Notes: generated by a model from the sequence alone, not told the origin. DNA of 64,000 nt from Azospirillum sp. TSA2s (GCF_004923315.1 NZ_CP039650.1:2567501-2631500); one strand, 5' to 3'. Counted from the first letter of the stretch, positions 15,200 to 28,231 are shown. Program-made: numbers and translations.

Positions 15200-16558
15200 T
15201 TAAGGTTGCGGCTGGACCTGCTCGGTCGGCTGTTCGGCCGGCTGGAACCGCTTCTCGAACCGGGCGAGATCGACGGGGTCGATGGAGACCTGCAGATGCG
15301 CATGCTCCTCGTCGTCGCGCCGTTCCAGAACCTCGCTCCTGGCATAGAGCCAGGCGAGCGCCGCCCCATCGCCAAGGTCGACGGACAGGTCGACGACCTG
15401 CCGATTGACGTTCATCCGCTGGTCGAGCAGGCGATCAAGATCGTCGATCCCCTCACCGGACAGGGCGGAGACCGCCACCGCGCGCGGATTGCGCCCGGTC
15501 TGGGCCAGGACCGCCCCGCGGCTTTCCTCGTCCAGAGCGTCGATCTTGTTCAGCACCTCGATCACCCGGTCGTCCGTCTCCGGGTCGATGCCCATGTCGG
15601 ACAGCACCTCATGGACGTCGGCCTTCTGGGCCTCGCTGTCGATGTGGGCGATGTCGCGGACATGCAGGATGATGTCGGCGGCGTCCACCTCCTCCAACGT
15701 GGCGCGGAAGGCGGCGACGAGGCCGTGCGGCAGGTCGGAGATGAAGCCGACCGTGTCCGACAGGATCACCTTCCGCCCCGACGGCAGCGTCACCTGCCGC
15801 ATGGTGGGGTCGAGCGTGGCGAACAGCAGGTTCTGGGCGAAGACGTCGGCGTTCGCCAACCGGTTGAACAGCGTCGATTTGCCAGCGTTGGTATAGCCGA
15901 CGAGCGCCACCACCGGGTACGGCACCTTGGCGCGCGCCTTGCGGTGCAGGCCGCGGGTGCGCCGCACCTCCTCCAGCTCCTTCTTGATCTTGATGATCCG
16001 GTCACCGATCAGGCGGCGGTCAAGCTCAAGCTGCGATTCACCGGGGCCGCCGAGGAAGCCGAAGCCGCCGCGCTGGCGTTCAAGGTGGGTCCAGGACCGC
16101 ACCAGCCGGGATTTCTGGTAGGTCAGGGACGCCAGCTCGACCTGCAGCATGCCTTCCCGCGTCCGGGCGCGGGCGCCGAAGATCTCCAGGATCAGGCCGG
16201 TGCGGTCGATGACCTTCGCCTTCAGCGCCCGTTCCAGGTTGCGCTGCTGGACCGGCGACAGGGCATGGTCGAGGATGACGAGCGTCGCCTCGGTCTCCTC
16301 CACCACCTGTGCCAGTTGCTCAACCGTGCCGGAGCCGAGCAGGGTCGAAGGCTGCGGCCGGTTCACCTTGGCGCATTCGGCATGGACGACGTCCAGCTGA
16401 ATGGCCTGGGCAAGACCGACCGCCTCCTCTAGCCGGGATTCGGGAGGGCGCATGTCCCCGTCCGCCTCGATGCGGAGGACAGGGTGGACCACGATGGCCC
16501 GCGCGGCGCCTTCAGGGGCCGCGCCGTTACCATTGGTCAAGGGATCAGACGCTTTCAC
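15200..16558 (-). CDS. hflX: Ribosome-associated GTPase HflX
   Basis: A 452-residue TRAFAC GTPase that binds the 50S subunit and rescues or splits ribosomes under stress. Residues ~20-215 form the HflX-specific N-terminal domain (GSGTVEQLAQ, then RTREGMLQVELASLTYQ-S and GGFGFLGGPGESQLE). The GTPase domain follows with G1 GYTNAGKS (221-228), G3 DTVGFISDLP and G4 NKID. The start is GTG at 16558 and overlaps the end of hfq by 14 bases, so the two are co-translated. A downstream ATG (Met36) would cut conserved sequence. The pair hfq-hflX is a conserved unit in proteobacteria. Confidence 0.95.
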   Translation of the reverse strand: MKASDPLTNGNGAAPEGAARAIVVHPVLRIEADGDMRPPESRLEEAVGLAQAIQLDVVHAECAKVNRPQPSTLLGSGTVEQLAQVVEETEATLVILDHALSPVQQRNLERALKAKVIDRTGLILEIFGARARTREGMLQVELASLTYQKSRLVRSWTHLERQRGGFGFLGGPGESQLELDRRLIGDRIIKIKKELEEVRRTRGLHRKARAKVPYPVVALVGYTNAGKSTLFNRLANADVFAQNLLFATLDPTMRQVTLPSGRKVILSDTVGFISDLPHGLVAAFRATLEEVDAADIILHVRDIAHIDSEAQKADVHEVLSDMGIDPETDDRVIEVLNKIDALDEESRGAVLAQTGRNPRAVAVSALSGEGIDDLDRLLDQRMNVNRQVVDLSVDLGDGAALAWLYARSEVLERRDDEEHAHLQVSIDPVDLARFEKRFQPAEQPTEQVQPQP

Positions 16559-16793
16559 CTTCCTTGGGCGGCTCGAAAAGTTGAATGGGATGGGCTGGCA
16601 TGACCGTCGAGATTGCGTGCTTGTAGACGAGCTGGGAATGCGCGTCGCGCCGCAGAAGTACCGAGAAGTTGTCGAACCAAGTAATAATGCCCTGGAGTTT
16701 CACGCCGTTCACGAGAAAGACGGTTACGGGAGTCTTGTTCTTACGGACGTGATTGAGAAACACGTCCTGCACGTTTTGGCTTTTTTCAGACAT
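16545..16793 (-). CDS. hfq: RNA chaperone Hfq
   Basis: An 82-residue Sm-like protein that forms a hexamer and pairs small RNAs with mRNAs. The Sm1 motif is VFLVNGVKLQGIITWFDNFS and the Sm2 motif is YKHAISTVMP. The N-terminal QNVQDVFLNHVRKNK is typical. Length and sequence match alphaproteobacterial Hfq, known as NrfA in Azorhizobium, where it is needed for nif gene expression. It overlaps hflX by 14 bases. The gene follows the ntr block and a HAD gene, as in many Rhodospirillales. Confidence 0.97.
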   Translation of the reverse strand: MSEKSQNVQDVFLNHVRKNKTPVTVFLVNGVKLQGIITWFDNFSVLLRRDAHSQLVYKHAISTVMPAHPIQLFEPPKEGESV

Positions 16794-16854
16794 TTTTCAT
16801 GCCCCCTTCTTCAATGTTCTTGGGACCCCTTCTTCAGGTGGTCCGCTCCCCGTT

Positions 16855-17583
16855 TCACGGTGCAGGTATGGTGCGCGCAGGTACCGTCTCGACAGCCGTT
16901 TGCAGGGATATGGTATCACCATTGCCGTCCACCAAGCCATACAGGACGCTGTGCAGCGCCGTACAGTCGGTGTGGCGATGGGCGGGCGGGAAACGGTCGA
17001 AGCCGCTCCCCTCGCCCAGCCCTATTAGCACCGGAACGAGTCCGGCGCCATGGGCGCATTCCATGTCGATGTCGGCATCGCCGAGAAACCAGACATCAGA
17101 ACCCGGCGCGATCCCCGCCGGTTCCAGCGCCATCCGCACCGGGGCGATGTGCGGCTTGTCGAACTCGGCATCCTGGGCGCCGACCAGCTTGCCGAAATAG
17201 CGGCTCCAGCCCAGCGCATCGGCCTCTGCCCGCAGGAACTTGCCGTTCTTGTTGGAGACGACGGCCTGATAGACGCCGCGCTCGTGGAAATGGCGCAGCA
17301 GCGTCTCCGCACCCGGCAGCGGCTTCAGCCCATCCAGATGGTGGGCGGCGAAATAGCCGTAGAACAGGTCGCGCGCTTCGGTCCAGCGCTCGCCGAAGAT
17401 GCGGGGGAAGCTGTCGCGCAATGATGCCTTGATCCGCTCGCGCGCCTCCTCTGCGCTCCAGGGGGCGAGGCCGAAGGAGACCAGCGCATGGTTCAGCGCC
17501 TCGCGCACCGTGTCCCAGTTGCTGACCAGGGTATTGTCCCAGTCATAGATGACGGCGCGCGGCAGGGTGATGGGGGCGGACAA
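16855..17583 (-). CDS. HAD-superfamily phosphatase
   Basis: A 242-residue HAD hydrolase resembling phosphoglycolate phosphatase. Motif I is YDWDNTLV (a DxDxT variant with Trp at the second position), motif II is VVSNKNG, motif III includes the lysine in the FDKPH region, and motif IV is FLGDADIDMECA. An alpha-helical cap lies at about residues 20-90. The start is TTG at 17583, preceded by GGAG at seven bases; no better ATG exists. It lies between ntrX and hfq, a place often held by trkA or other genes in relatives. The substrate is unknown. Confidence 0.85.
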   Translation of the reverse strand: MSAPITLPRAVIYDWDNTLVSNWDTVREALNHALVSFGLAPWSAEEARERIKASLRDSFPRIFGERWTEARDLFYGYFAAHHLDGLKPLPGAETLLRHFHERGVYQAVVSNKNGKFLRAEADALGWSRYFGKLVGAQDAEFDKPHIAPVRMALEPAGIAPGSDVWFLGDADIDMECAHGAGLVPVLIGLGEGSGFDRFPPAHRHTDCTALHSVLYGLVDGNGDTISLQTAVETVPARTIPAP

Positions 17584-17640
17584 GGAATACTCCGGTAGCC
17601 ATGGGTGTGGTTAGCGCGAAGCCGACCCCCTCACGTCGAT

Positions 17641-17728
17641 GTCATCCCCGCGAAGGCGGGGATCCCGGCCTTCCCACAGTGACAATGGTGCGAACGCTGG
17701 ATTCCCGCCTTCGCGGGAATGACGGCCG
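17641..17728. repeat. Inverted pair of dispersed intergenic repeat (GTCATTCCCGCGAAGGCGGG type)
   Basis: Copy 1 (17641-17665) reads GTCATCCCCGCGAAGGCGGG and copy 2 (about 17699-17728) is its near reverse complement, ATTCCCGCCTTCGCGGGAAT followed by GACGG. Each is itself a palindrome (CCCGC-GAAG-GCGGG). This unit is common in intergenic DNA of many proteobacteria. It sits between the HAD gene and ntrX. Confidence 0.85.
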
Positions 17729-17765
17729 AAAAGAAAAGCGGTCGACTTTGAGCCGGAATCGCAAC

Positions 17766-19155
<1,390 letters not shown>

Positions 19156-19166
<11 letters not shown>

Positions 19167-21474
19167 GGGCTTCGTGCCTCATCTCTCCGCCGGTCTCCGC
19201 CGGCCTGTCGTCACGGCCGCCCGCGTCGTTCGCGACCGCAACCGGGTGTGGAATGACCAGGGTCACGCGCGCCCCGGCCCCGCCTTCGCGGTCCTCCAGG
19301 GTCAGCACGCCGCCATGGTCCTCCATGATCTTCTTGACGATGGCGAGCCCCAGCCCGGTGCCCTTGGCCCGCGTCGTCACATAGGGTTCGGTCAGCCGGT
19401 CGCGCTGTTCGCCGCCGGGCAGACCCTTGCCGTTGTCCTCGACGGTGACGACGACCTTCTCGCCATCGTCCTCAACCGCGATCGCCACCTCGCCGGGCGG
19501 CAGGTCCGACCCGTCGGCGGGCGGCGTGCGCCCCTCGATGGCGTCCGCCGCGTTCTGCAGCAGGTTGGTCAGCGCCTGGGAGATCTGCCGGCTGTCGCAC
19601 GCCACCGTCAGCGGCCCGGACGGCAGCCGGGTGTCGAAGCGGATTTTGCCGGAATGGGCGCTCGACTGCAGGAACACCGCCTGCCGCACCAGATCGTTGA
19701 TGTTGACCGGCTTCATCACCGGCTGCGGCATCCGCGCGAAGGCGGAGAACTCGTCCACCATGCGGCGGATGTCGTCGACCTGCCGGACGATGGTGTCGGT
19801 GCACATGGTGAAGACCTCCGTATCGCTGGAGATCTCCTTCAGGTATTTGCGGCGCAGCCGTTCGGCCGACAGCTGGATCGGCGTCAGCGGATTCTTGATC
19901 TCGTGCGCGATGCGGCGCGCCACGTCGGCCCAGGCCGCCTTGCGCTGCGCCGAAACCAACTCGGTGATGTCGTCGAAGGTGACGACATAGCCGCGCACTT
20001 CGCCGGCGCGCACCTCCGCCGCGATGCGGACCAGCAGGGTCAGCGTCGGCTTGCCCGGACGGCGGATCTGGATCTGGTCCTGCACGACGCGGCCGGGCTT
20101 CTTCGGCGCATTCTCCAGCAGGTCGCCGATGTCCGGCAGCAGTTCGATCAGCGACATGCCGACCAGACGTTCCGGATCCTCCTCGCCCAGCAGGCGGGCG
20201 GCGGACAGGTTCGGCAGGTTGATGACGCCGTCGGCGTCGACGCCCAGCACGCCGGCCGACACGCCCGACAGCACCGTTTCGGTGAAGCGCCGCCGCTCGT
20301 CCAGCAGCCGGTTGGTCGACAGCAACTCCCGCCGCTGCCCCTCGATCTCGGTGGTCATGCGATTGAAGGCGCGCGACAGCAGCACGAACTCGTCCTCGCC
20401 CGGCGGCTCGGAGACGCGGACGGTCAGGTCGCCGGCGCGCACCCGCTCGGCGGCGCCGATCAGCGCGCTGATCGGGCGGACCAGCCGGGTGGCGAAGTTC
20501 AGCCCGGCCCACACCGCCGCCAGCAGCAGCAGCATCGCCACCACCAGGAAGATCAGGGTGAAGGTGATCTGCAGGCTGCCGCGCTGGTTCTCCAGCGCCG
20601 TGTATTCCTTCACCGCTCCCTCGGCCGAGGCCATGTGCTGCAGAACCCGCGGCTCCACCATGCGGCCGACATAGAGGAAGGTGTCGGATACGCGGTCCAG
20701 GCTGACCAGGGCGCGGACGCGGTCGTCGGATTCCTTGACGATCAGCGCGACCTCGCCATTGCGGGCCTGCTGGATCTTGTCTTCCGGGATCGGTTCGAAT
20801 TCGAGTGTGAAGGTATAGCCGGCGCGCGCAACGATGGCGCCGGTGGTGCCGTTGAAGACGATGGCTTCCGACAGGGCGCGCAGCATCGCCTGGGTGGCGA
20901 CGACCTGCTCGAACCGCTCGGGATCGCTGGAAAGCCGCGCCTCCTGCGACAGGTCGTTGGCCATCGCCAGGGCATCGGCGCGGATGTTCTGCTGGTGCTC
21001 GTGCAGATAGGCGCTGGCGACCACCAGGGATTCGTTGACCGCCGTGCGCACGCGGTCGCTGAACCAGCTCTGCACCCCGACATAGAAGAACAGGGTGGAA
21101 AACACCGTCATGATGATGGCCGGCGCCACCGCCAGCACGCTGAACACCAGAACCAGCCGGGTGTGCAGCCGTGATCCCGCCAGCCCGCGCCGCCGCCCGA
21201 TCAGGATGGCGACGATCCGCCGCGCGATCAGCACGCCCAGCGTCAGCAGGATGGCAAGGTCGAGGGTCAGCAGAAGCGTGACGGTGCGCGGGTTGGCCTG
21301 CCCGAACGGCGCGCTTTCCGTCATCGCCGCATAGGTGGCGAAGCCGGCGGCCAGGGCTGCCAGCGACAGGGCAAAAGCCATCCGCTTGCCCAGGCCTACC
21401 CGCCGGGACCAGTGGAGAATCTTCTGCCAGACCGGCCTCTGGCCGGCTGCTGCGGTGTCGGAATTGGGTGGCAT
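19156..21474 (-). CDS. ntrY: Nitrogen/redox sensor histidine kinase NtrY
   Basis: A 772-residue membrane histidine kinase, the size expected for NtrY. Three N-terminal membrane segments (about 30-52, 66-90, 105-132) are followed by an extracytoplasmic sensor region and a further membrane segment (~300-325). Then come a HAMP domain (RPISALIGAAERVRAGDLTV), a PAS domain (~395-500) and the kinase core with H-box RRIAHEIKNPLTPIQLSAER, N-box LTNLLQNAADAIEG and G2-box GTGLGLAIV. It overlaps its partner ntrX. Separated from ntrC by 224 bases, so it may have its own promoter. Confidence 0.95.
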
Positions 21475-21698
21475 CGTCCGGCGCTAATCTGTTGCCGGAA
21501 AGATACACCTCTGTTGCGGCCCTGCCAAGCCGCAATGGATCTGCCTTTCGGACAGGACCGCTTACGCCAGCCGGCGCAGGAGCCGCAGGTCGGTTGCTGA
21601 CCTTCGGTCCACCACCGTCCGCACCGACGTTGTGTCACAATTTTGGCACGGGTCGGTTGCGGCGGCGGCAGGACGTCAATCGGCCGGTCGGCGGCAGC

Positions 21699-23143
<1,445 letters not shown>

Positions 23144-23144
<1 letters not shown>

Positions 23145-24358
23145 CAACGACTCCCCCGGCCGCCCTTGGACTGCAAGCCAGCGTCAGAAATCCTCGACTC
23201 CCCGGAAAGTTTCGGATCGTCGTTTTTCGAATCATCGTACATCGGCAGCGACACCTTGAAGACGGTCCGGCGAGGCTGGCTGTCGAACTCGATGGTTCCG
23301 CCATGATCGCCTATGAGTTTCGCCACCAATGCAAGACCAAGGCCAGTGCCGTTCACTTTGCTGGTCACGAAGGGGTCGAACAGGTTGGACTGCAGGTCTT
23401 CCGGAATGCCATCGCCATTATCCTGCACCGTCACCAGCAAGGGCAGATGCCGGCGCACATCGCCGCCCGGCAGCGCCATGCGCACGCCATGCTGATAGGA
23501 GGTGGTCAGGGTGATCTCGCCGCCTGATTCCGGTGCAGCCTCTGCCGCATTTTTCACCAGATTCAGGAAAACCTGCACAAGTTGGTCGCGATTGCCGTAA
23601 ACAGAAGGCAGTGACGGGTCGTAACGCTCGACAAAGCGTATTTTTCGGGCAAATCCGCTCTGGGCGACCTTGCGCACATGTTCCAGCACCGTGTGGATGT
23701 TCACCGCGGCGCGCTCCAGCGGCCGTTCGTCGGAGAACACCTCCATCCGGTTGACCAGCGCCACGATACGATCCGCCTCGTCGCAGATCAGGCGGGTCAG
23801 CACCCGGTCCTCGTCGCTGGCATTCTCCTCCAGCAGCTGGGCGGCGCCGCGGATGCCCGACAGCGGATTCTTCACCTCATGCGCCAGCATCGCCGCCATG
23901 GCGGTGACGGAGCGCGCAGCATGGCGATGGGTCAGCGAATGGTCGATCTTGCGGGCCAGCGACCGCTCATGGATGGTCAGCACCACATGGTCGGGCGGGT
24001 CGCCCATGGTCGCCACCTGCACCGTGACATGGTGCGGGCCGATGCGCGGCGTGTCGATGATGACCCCGTCCTGCGACACCCGGCGGCTGCCCCGGCGCAC
24101 CTGCTCGATCAGGCCCATCACCGGGCTGTCCGGCGGCAGCAGGTCCGGCAGCGGCATCCCTTCCATGGCGTTGGCGGACAGGTCGAAGAATTCCTGCCCC
24201 TCCAGATTGACGAAGCGGATGTCGCCGTTGCCGTCCACCACCAGCACCGGATCGGGCAGGCTGTTCAGCACCACCAGGGACTCCAGCCGGGGCGCCCGCG
24301 CGGCGCCCGGCCGGCTGCGGCCACGCTGGCCCGGGGTGGTCATCGGAACGGGGTCCAT
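23144..24358 (-). CDS. ntrB: Nitrogen regulation histidine kinase/phosphatase NtrB
   Basis: A 404-residue cytoplasmic kinase with no membrane segment. A PAS domain (~25-130) starts LNSLPDPVLVVDGNGDIRFV. The H-box is HEVKNPLSGIRGAAQ with the phosphorylated His160, the N-box is NRDQLVQVFLNLVKNAAEA, and the G-boxes are DNGDGIPEDL and GTGLGLALV. PII proteins (GlnB/GlnZ) switch it between kinase and phosphatase in Azospirillum and relatives. The ATG at 24358 shares one base with the dusB stop, and its own stop shares one base with the ntrC ATG. The conserved order dusB-ntrB-ntrC supports the call. Confidence 0.97.
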
Positions 24359-25344
24359 CAGGCGGCCATCCTTTCGATTGCCGGTTCGTAGAAGGCACGG
24401 ATGCGGTCGCGCACGGCGGCGGGATCGCCCAGTCGGTTGACCTCCTGGCGGAACTCGTTGGAATCGCGCAGGCCGGTCGAATACCAGGAGACATGCTTGC
24501 GGGCGACCTTGATGCCGCCGTCGGTGCCGTAGTGGCTCAGCATGCTGTCGAAATGCTCCAGCAGCGTGTCCATCTGCTCGTGCAGCGGCGGATCGGGCAG
24601 CCTTTCGCCGGTGCGCAGGTAATGCATGACCTGCGACGGAAACCAGGGCCGGCCATAGCTGCCGCGCCCGATCATCACGCCGTCGGCGCCGGATTCGGCA
24701 AGGGCGCGGTCCACCGCCTCGAAGCTGGTGATGTCGCCGTTGACCACGATGGGGATCTTCACCGCCTCCTTCACATGGCGGACATAGGTCCAGTCGGCCG
24801 TGCCGGTGTAGAACTGCATGCGGGTACGGCCATGGACCGTCACCATCCTGATCCCGCACTGCTCGGCGATGCGGGCGAGGTTCGGGGCATTGCGGTTGGT
24901 CTCGTCCCAGCCCAGCCGCATCTTCAGCGTCACCGGAATGCTGACGGCCTTCACCACCGCCTCCAGGATGCGGCCGGCCAACGCCTCGTCACGCATCAGG
25001 GAGGAGCCGGCATGGCCGTTGACCACCTTCTTCACCGGACAGCCGAAATTGATGTCGACGACGGCGGCGCCGCGATCCTGGTTCAGCTTCGCCGCCTCCG
25101 CCATCACCTCGGGCTCGCAGCCGGCGAGTTGGACCGCCATCGGAAACTCTTCCGGCTCCGTCTCCACCATGCGCAGGGTCTGGCGGTTCTCGCGGATCAT
25201 CGCCTGGCTGGCGATCATCTCCGACACGACGAGGCCGCAGCCCGCGCGCTTCACCAGACGGCGGAACGGCAGGTCGGAGACACCCGACATGGGCGCCAGG
25301 ATCACCGGTCCGGCGAGCGTGATGGGTCCGATTTGTATGGTCAT
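24358..25344 (-). CDS. dusB: tRNA dihydrouridine synthase DusB (NifR3)
   Basis: A 328-residue FMN enzyme that reduces uridines in the tRNA D-loop. The TIM-barrel start ILAPMSGVSDLPFRRL, the catalytic-cysteine loop INFGCPVKKVVNGHAGSSLM, MRLGWD and HGRTRMQFYTG, and the FMN-binding IPIVVNGDI and GVMIGRGSYGRPW are all visible. First gene of the dusB-ntrB-ntrC operon; historically named nifR3 in Rhodobacter. The ATG at 25344 follows AGGTGA. A TTG at 25377 would add 11 residues without support. Confidence 0.95.
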   Translation of the reverse strand: MTIQIGPITLAGPVILAPMSGVSDLPFRRLVKRAGCGLVVSEMIASQAMIRENRQTLRMVETEPEEFPMAVQLAGCEPEVMAEAAKLNQDRGAAVVDINFGCPVKKVVNGHAGSSLMRDEALAGRILEAVVKAVSIPVTLKMRLGWDETNRNAPNLARIAEQCGIRMVTVHGRTRMQFYTGTADWTYVRHVKEAVKIPIVVNGDITSFEAVDRALAESGADGVMIGRGSYGRPWFPSQVMHYLRTGERLPDPPLHEQMDTLLEHFDSMLSHYGTDGGIKVARKHVSWYSTGLRDSNEFRQEVNRLGDPAAVRDRIRAFYEPAIERMAA

Positions 25345-25500
25345 TCTCACCTGCCCGATTGATGGGCAAATCAACAAAGTGCCGCCATTTTGGGCAACTT
25401 ATCACGCTGCTGCGGATGTGTGCAAGCGCGAAGCCCCTTGGCCGCGCTCAAGCCTGGGGTGAAACCGATGCTCTTACACAGGCTTGCACCGGGTGCGCCC

Positions 25501-26331
25501 TCAACTCCAGGCCCATTGCCCGATCAGCACGTTCGACACGAACTTGACGCCGGGATAGGCAAGGGTCGCCAGCAGATAGACGATCAGCATGGTCCGCGCC
25601 GCCGTCCGCCCGCGCACGCCGGTCCGGTATTCGGCCAGCAGCAGGATGCCGATGACGACGAAGGTGGCCAACGACAGCAGGGTCTTGTGATCGGTGCGGA
25701 ACAGCAGACCCTGCTCGAAATAGAGCACCGCCATGCCGGTGGCGAGACCCGCGCCGAGGATCACCTCCGACGCGATCAGCAGACGCAGTTGCAGCCGCTC
25801 GCTCTCCGCCACCGGGGGCAGGAAGCGGCTGAGCGGAGTCGGCCGCTTGGTCTTCAGCGCCCGGGTCTGGATCACCGCGGCGAAGGACGACACGGCACTC
25901 AGCGTCAGCAGGGCATAGGTGAAGACCGACACCGCAATGTGCAGGTCGATCCACACGCCCGGCGCATTGCCGCGCAGGACCGGGGCCGGCGCATCCTCGG
26001 TCAGCGTCGCCAGCAGGCAGACGGCCAGCAGATAGGGCAGCAGCAGCGGCGCCAGTCTCCACGCCGTGTCATGGAGCAGACTGAGCCCGATGAACAGAGC
26101 CATGCAGGCGGCGGTCGTGACCCACAGCGCGGTTGAGAATCCGGTCTGCCACTGGCCGGCGACCTGCAGGATCGCCCACATGCCCGGCCCGGCGGCGGCG
26201 AGCAGCAGGGCACCCCAGAAGGACCAGCCGCGCCCCTCCACCCCCTGCCCCGCGATGCGCCGGTAAGGATAGAAGGCGGCAGGCAACAGGGCCACTAGGG
26301 CCGTCAGGCTCAAGAAAATGTTCTGCGACAT
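25501..26331 (-). CDS. CcsA/HemX-like cytochrome c assembly family membrane protein
   Basis: A 276-residue protein with about eight membrane segments. The segment APGVWIDLHIAVSVFTYALL followed by LSAVSSFAAVIQTRALK, and the later RTDHKTLLSLATFVVIG, match the CcsA/HemX/YpjD family, whose conserved histidines may bind haem. A clear tryptophan-rich WWD motif was not seen, so it is more like the HemX/YpjD-type members than a true cytochrome c synthase component. Start ATG at 26331. It is head-to-head with ispDF across ~190 bases. The exact role is unknown. Confidence 0.78.
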   Translation of the reverse strand: MSQNIFLSLTALVALLPAAFYPYRRIAGQGVEGRGWSFWGALLLAAAGPGMWAILQVAGQWQTGFSTALWVTTAACMALFIGLSLLHDTAWRLAPLLLPYLLAVCLLATLTEDAPAPVLRGNAPGVWIDLHIAVSVFTYALLTLSAVSSFAAVIQTRALKTKRPTPLSRFLPPVAESERLQLRLLIASEVILGAGLATGMAVLYFEQGLLFRTDHKTLLSLATFVVIGILLLAEYRTGVRGRTAARTMLIVYLLATLAYPGVKFVSNVLIGQWAWS

Positions 26332-26518
26332 GGACCCGAATGCACTCCCGTCCTTCCGCCGTCATGCTGCCATGACGTGCCGCCATATCATGCCACCCGC
26401 CCCTGGACATTGTCCGGAGCTTACAGGCGGCAAGGCTCGGCACTTGGCGGAACCACGGCGACAGGCTAGGCTCCGCGACGTTTCCGTCAAGTGGCTATCA
26501 TATCTTACGGTTTGCCTC

Positions 26519-27691
26519 ATGCCCACCTGCATCGCGCCCACCTGCATCGCCCTTATCGTCGCCGGCGGATCCGGCCAGCGGTTCGGCGCCGAACGGCCGA
26601 AGCAGTATCTCGACCTCGCCGGCAAGCCGGTGTTGCGCCGGACGGTGGAGGCCTTCCTCAGCCACCCCCAGGTCACCGGCGTGCGCGTGGTCATCGACCC
26701 CACCTGGCGCGAGGCTTATGACGCAGCCGTTACCGGCCTCGGCCTGCCCGATCCGGTGGCCGGCGGCGCCAGCCGTCAGGACTCGGTGCGCAATGGGTTG
26801 GAGGCGCTGGCCGCCGATGGCGCCCCCGACCTCGTGCTGATCCACGATGCCGCCCGGCCGCTGATCGACGGGGCCACCATCGGCGCGGTGATCGCGGCGC
26901 TCGACAGCACGCCCGGCGCCATCGCCGCGGTGCAGGTCGCCGACACCCTCAAGCGTGGCAGCGACAGCGCCATCACGGGAACGGTGGACCGCGAGGGACT
27001 GTGGCGAGCACAGACCCCGCAGGGCTTCCGCTTCCCCGCCATTCTGGAGGCGCACCGTGCCGCCGCCGGCCTGTCGCTGACCGACGATGCCGCGGTGGCG
27101 GAGCGTGCCGGTCTGGCCGTGGCCCTGGTGCCGTCCAAGGAGGACAATTTCAAGGTGACCACCCCTGACGACCTGACCCGCGCCACCCGCGCGATCATGA
27201 GCAGCCTGTGGGACGTGCGGACCGGCAGCGGCTTCGATGTTCATCGCTTCACCGACGGCGATTTCGTGACGCTTTGCGGCCTGCGCGTGCCGCACGACCA
27301 CGGACTGGAAGGCCATTCCGACGCCGATGTCGGCCTGCATGCCCTGACCGACGCGATTCTCGGCGCGCTGGCCGCCGGCGATATCGGCAGCCACTTCCCG
27401 CCGACCGATCCGCGCTGGCGCGGTGCCGACAGCGCCAAGTTCCTGCGCCACGCCGCCGATCTGGTGGCGGAGCGCGGCGGCGTCATCGCCCATGCCGACG
27501 TCACCATCATCTGCGAGCGGCCGAAGGTCGGCCCCCACCGCGCCGCGATGGCCGAGCGCATTGCACAAATCCTGGGCATCGAGGTCGGCCGGGTCAGCGT
27601 CAAGGCGACCACCACCGAGCAGTTGGGCTTCACCGGCCGGCGCGAGGGCATCGCCGCCCAGGCAGTGGCGACCATCCGGCTCCCCGGTTAA
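26519..27691 (+). CDS. ispDF: Bifunctional 2-C-methyl-D-erythritol 4-phosphate cytidylyltransferase / MEcPP synthase
   Basis: A 390-residue fusion of two MEP-pathway isoprenoid enzymes. The IspD part (~1-225) shows ALIVAGGSGQRFGAERPKQY, the CTP-binding GASRQDSVRNGL, and IHDAARPLI. The IspF part (~230-390) shows GSGFDVHRF, the zinc-binding LEGHSDADVGLHALTDAILG and DIGSHFPPTDPRW, and the C-terminal VKATTTEQLGFTGR. IspDF fusions are typical of alphaproteobacteria. The ATG at 26519 removes a long unlikely upstream extension; its ribosome site is weak. It is the first of three same-strand genes. Confidence 0.96.
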   Translation: MPTCIAPTCIALIVAGGSGQRFGAERPKQYLDLAGKPVLRRTVEAFLSHPQVTGVRVVIDPTWREAYDAAVTGLGLPDPVAGGASRQDSVRNGLEALAADGAPDLVLIHDAARPLIDGATIGAVIAALDSTPGAIAAVQVADTLKRGSDSAITGTVDREGLWRAQTPQGFRFPAILEAHRAAAGLSLTDDAAVAERAGLAVALVPSKEDNFKVTTPDDLTRATRAIMSSLWDVRTGSGFDVHRFTDGDFVTLCGLRVPHDHGLEGHSDADVGLHALTDAILGALAAGDIGSHFPPTDPRWRGADSAKFLRHAADLVAERGGVIAHADVTIICERPKVGPHRAAMAERIAQILGIEVGRVSVKATTTEQLGFTGRREGIAAQAVATIRLPG

Positions 27692-27727
27692 CATCCAATT
27701 CAACGTCCAGAACCGGGAGAGGCCGTC

Positions 27728-28231
27728 ATGTTTCCCGAGCCCATCCGCGAGCTTGCCGCCCAGGTGCTGGCCGAATACGGCCTCGCCGGCTTCATGCTGG
27801 CGACCGCCGAGTCCTGCACCGGCGGCCTGATCGCCGGCGCCCTGACCGACATCGCCGGTTCGTCCAAGGTGGTCGACCGCGGCTTCGTCACCTACACCAA
27901 CATCGCCAAGACCGAGATGCTCGGCGTTCCCGCCAGCCTGCTGCACGCCCATGGCGCGGTCAGCCCGGAGGTGGCGGTCGCCATGGCCGTCGGTGCCCTG
28001 GCGAAGTCACGGGCCGACGTGACGGTGGCGGTGACCGGCATCGCCGGCCCCGGCGGCGCGACCGAGACCAAGCCGGTGGGCCGCGTCTATGTCGCCACCG
28101 CCATGCGCGGCGGAGCGGCCAAGGCCAAGGAATACACCTTCCCCGGCGACCGCGACGCCGTACGCATGGCGACGGTTCAGGCGGCGCTGGAGAGGCTGCG
28201 GTTGGCCCGCCCGACCGGAAGCCTGCGCTGA
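27728..28231 (+). CDS. pncC: Nicotinamide-nucleotide amidohydrolase (CinA C-terminal family)
   Basis: A 167-residue single-domain protein equal to the C-terminal part of CinA. Family motifs are ATAESCTGGLIAGALTDIAG (active-site region), VTYTNIAKTEMLGV, and GIAGPGGATETKPVG. PncC hydrolyses NMN to nicotinate mononucleotide and ammonia in the pyridine-nucleotide cycle. A GGGAGAGG site precedes the ATG at 27728, 36 bases after ispDF, so co-transcription is likely. Full-length CinA would have an N-terminal molybdopterin-like domain, absent here. Confidence 0.92.
   Translation: MFPEPIRELAAQVLAEYGLAGFMLATAESCTGGLIAGALTDIAGSSKVVDRGFVTYTNIAKTEMLGVPASLLHAHGAVSPEVAVAMAVGALAKSRADVTVAVTGIAGPGGATETKPVGRVYVATAMRGGAAKAKEYTFPGDRDAVRMATVQAALERLRLARPTGSLR

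Noticed and set aside
15134..16432. Long plus-strand open frame across hflX
   Set aside because: It is an antisense shadow of hflX, whose GTPase motifs are complete.
21644..21660. Possible sigma-54 promoter (TGGCACG followed by TTGC) upstream of ntrY
   Set aside because: It lies on the plus strand while ntrY and ntrC are on the minus strand, and the spacing between the GG and GC elements is two bases too long.
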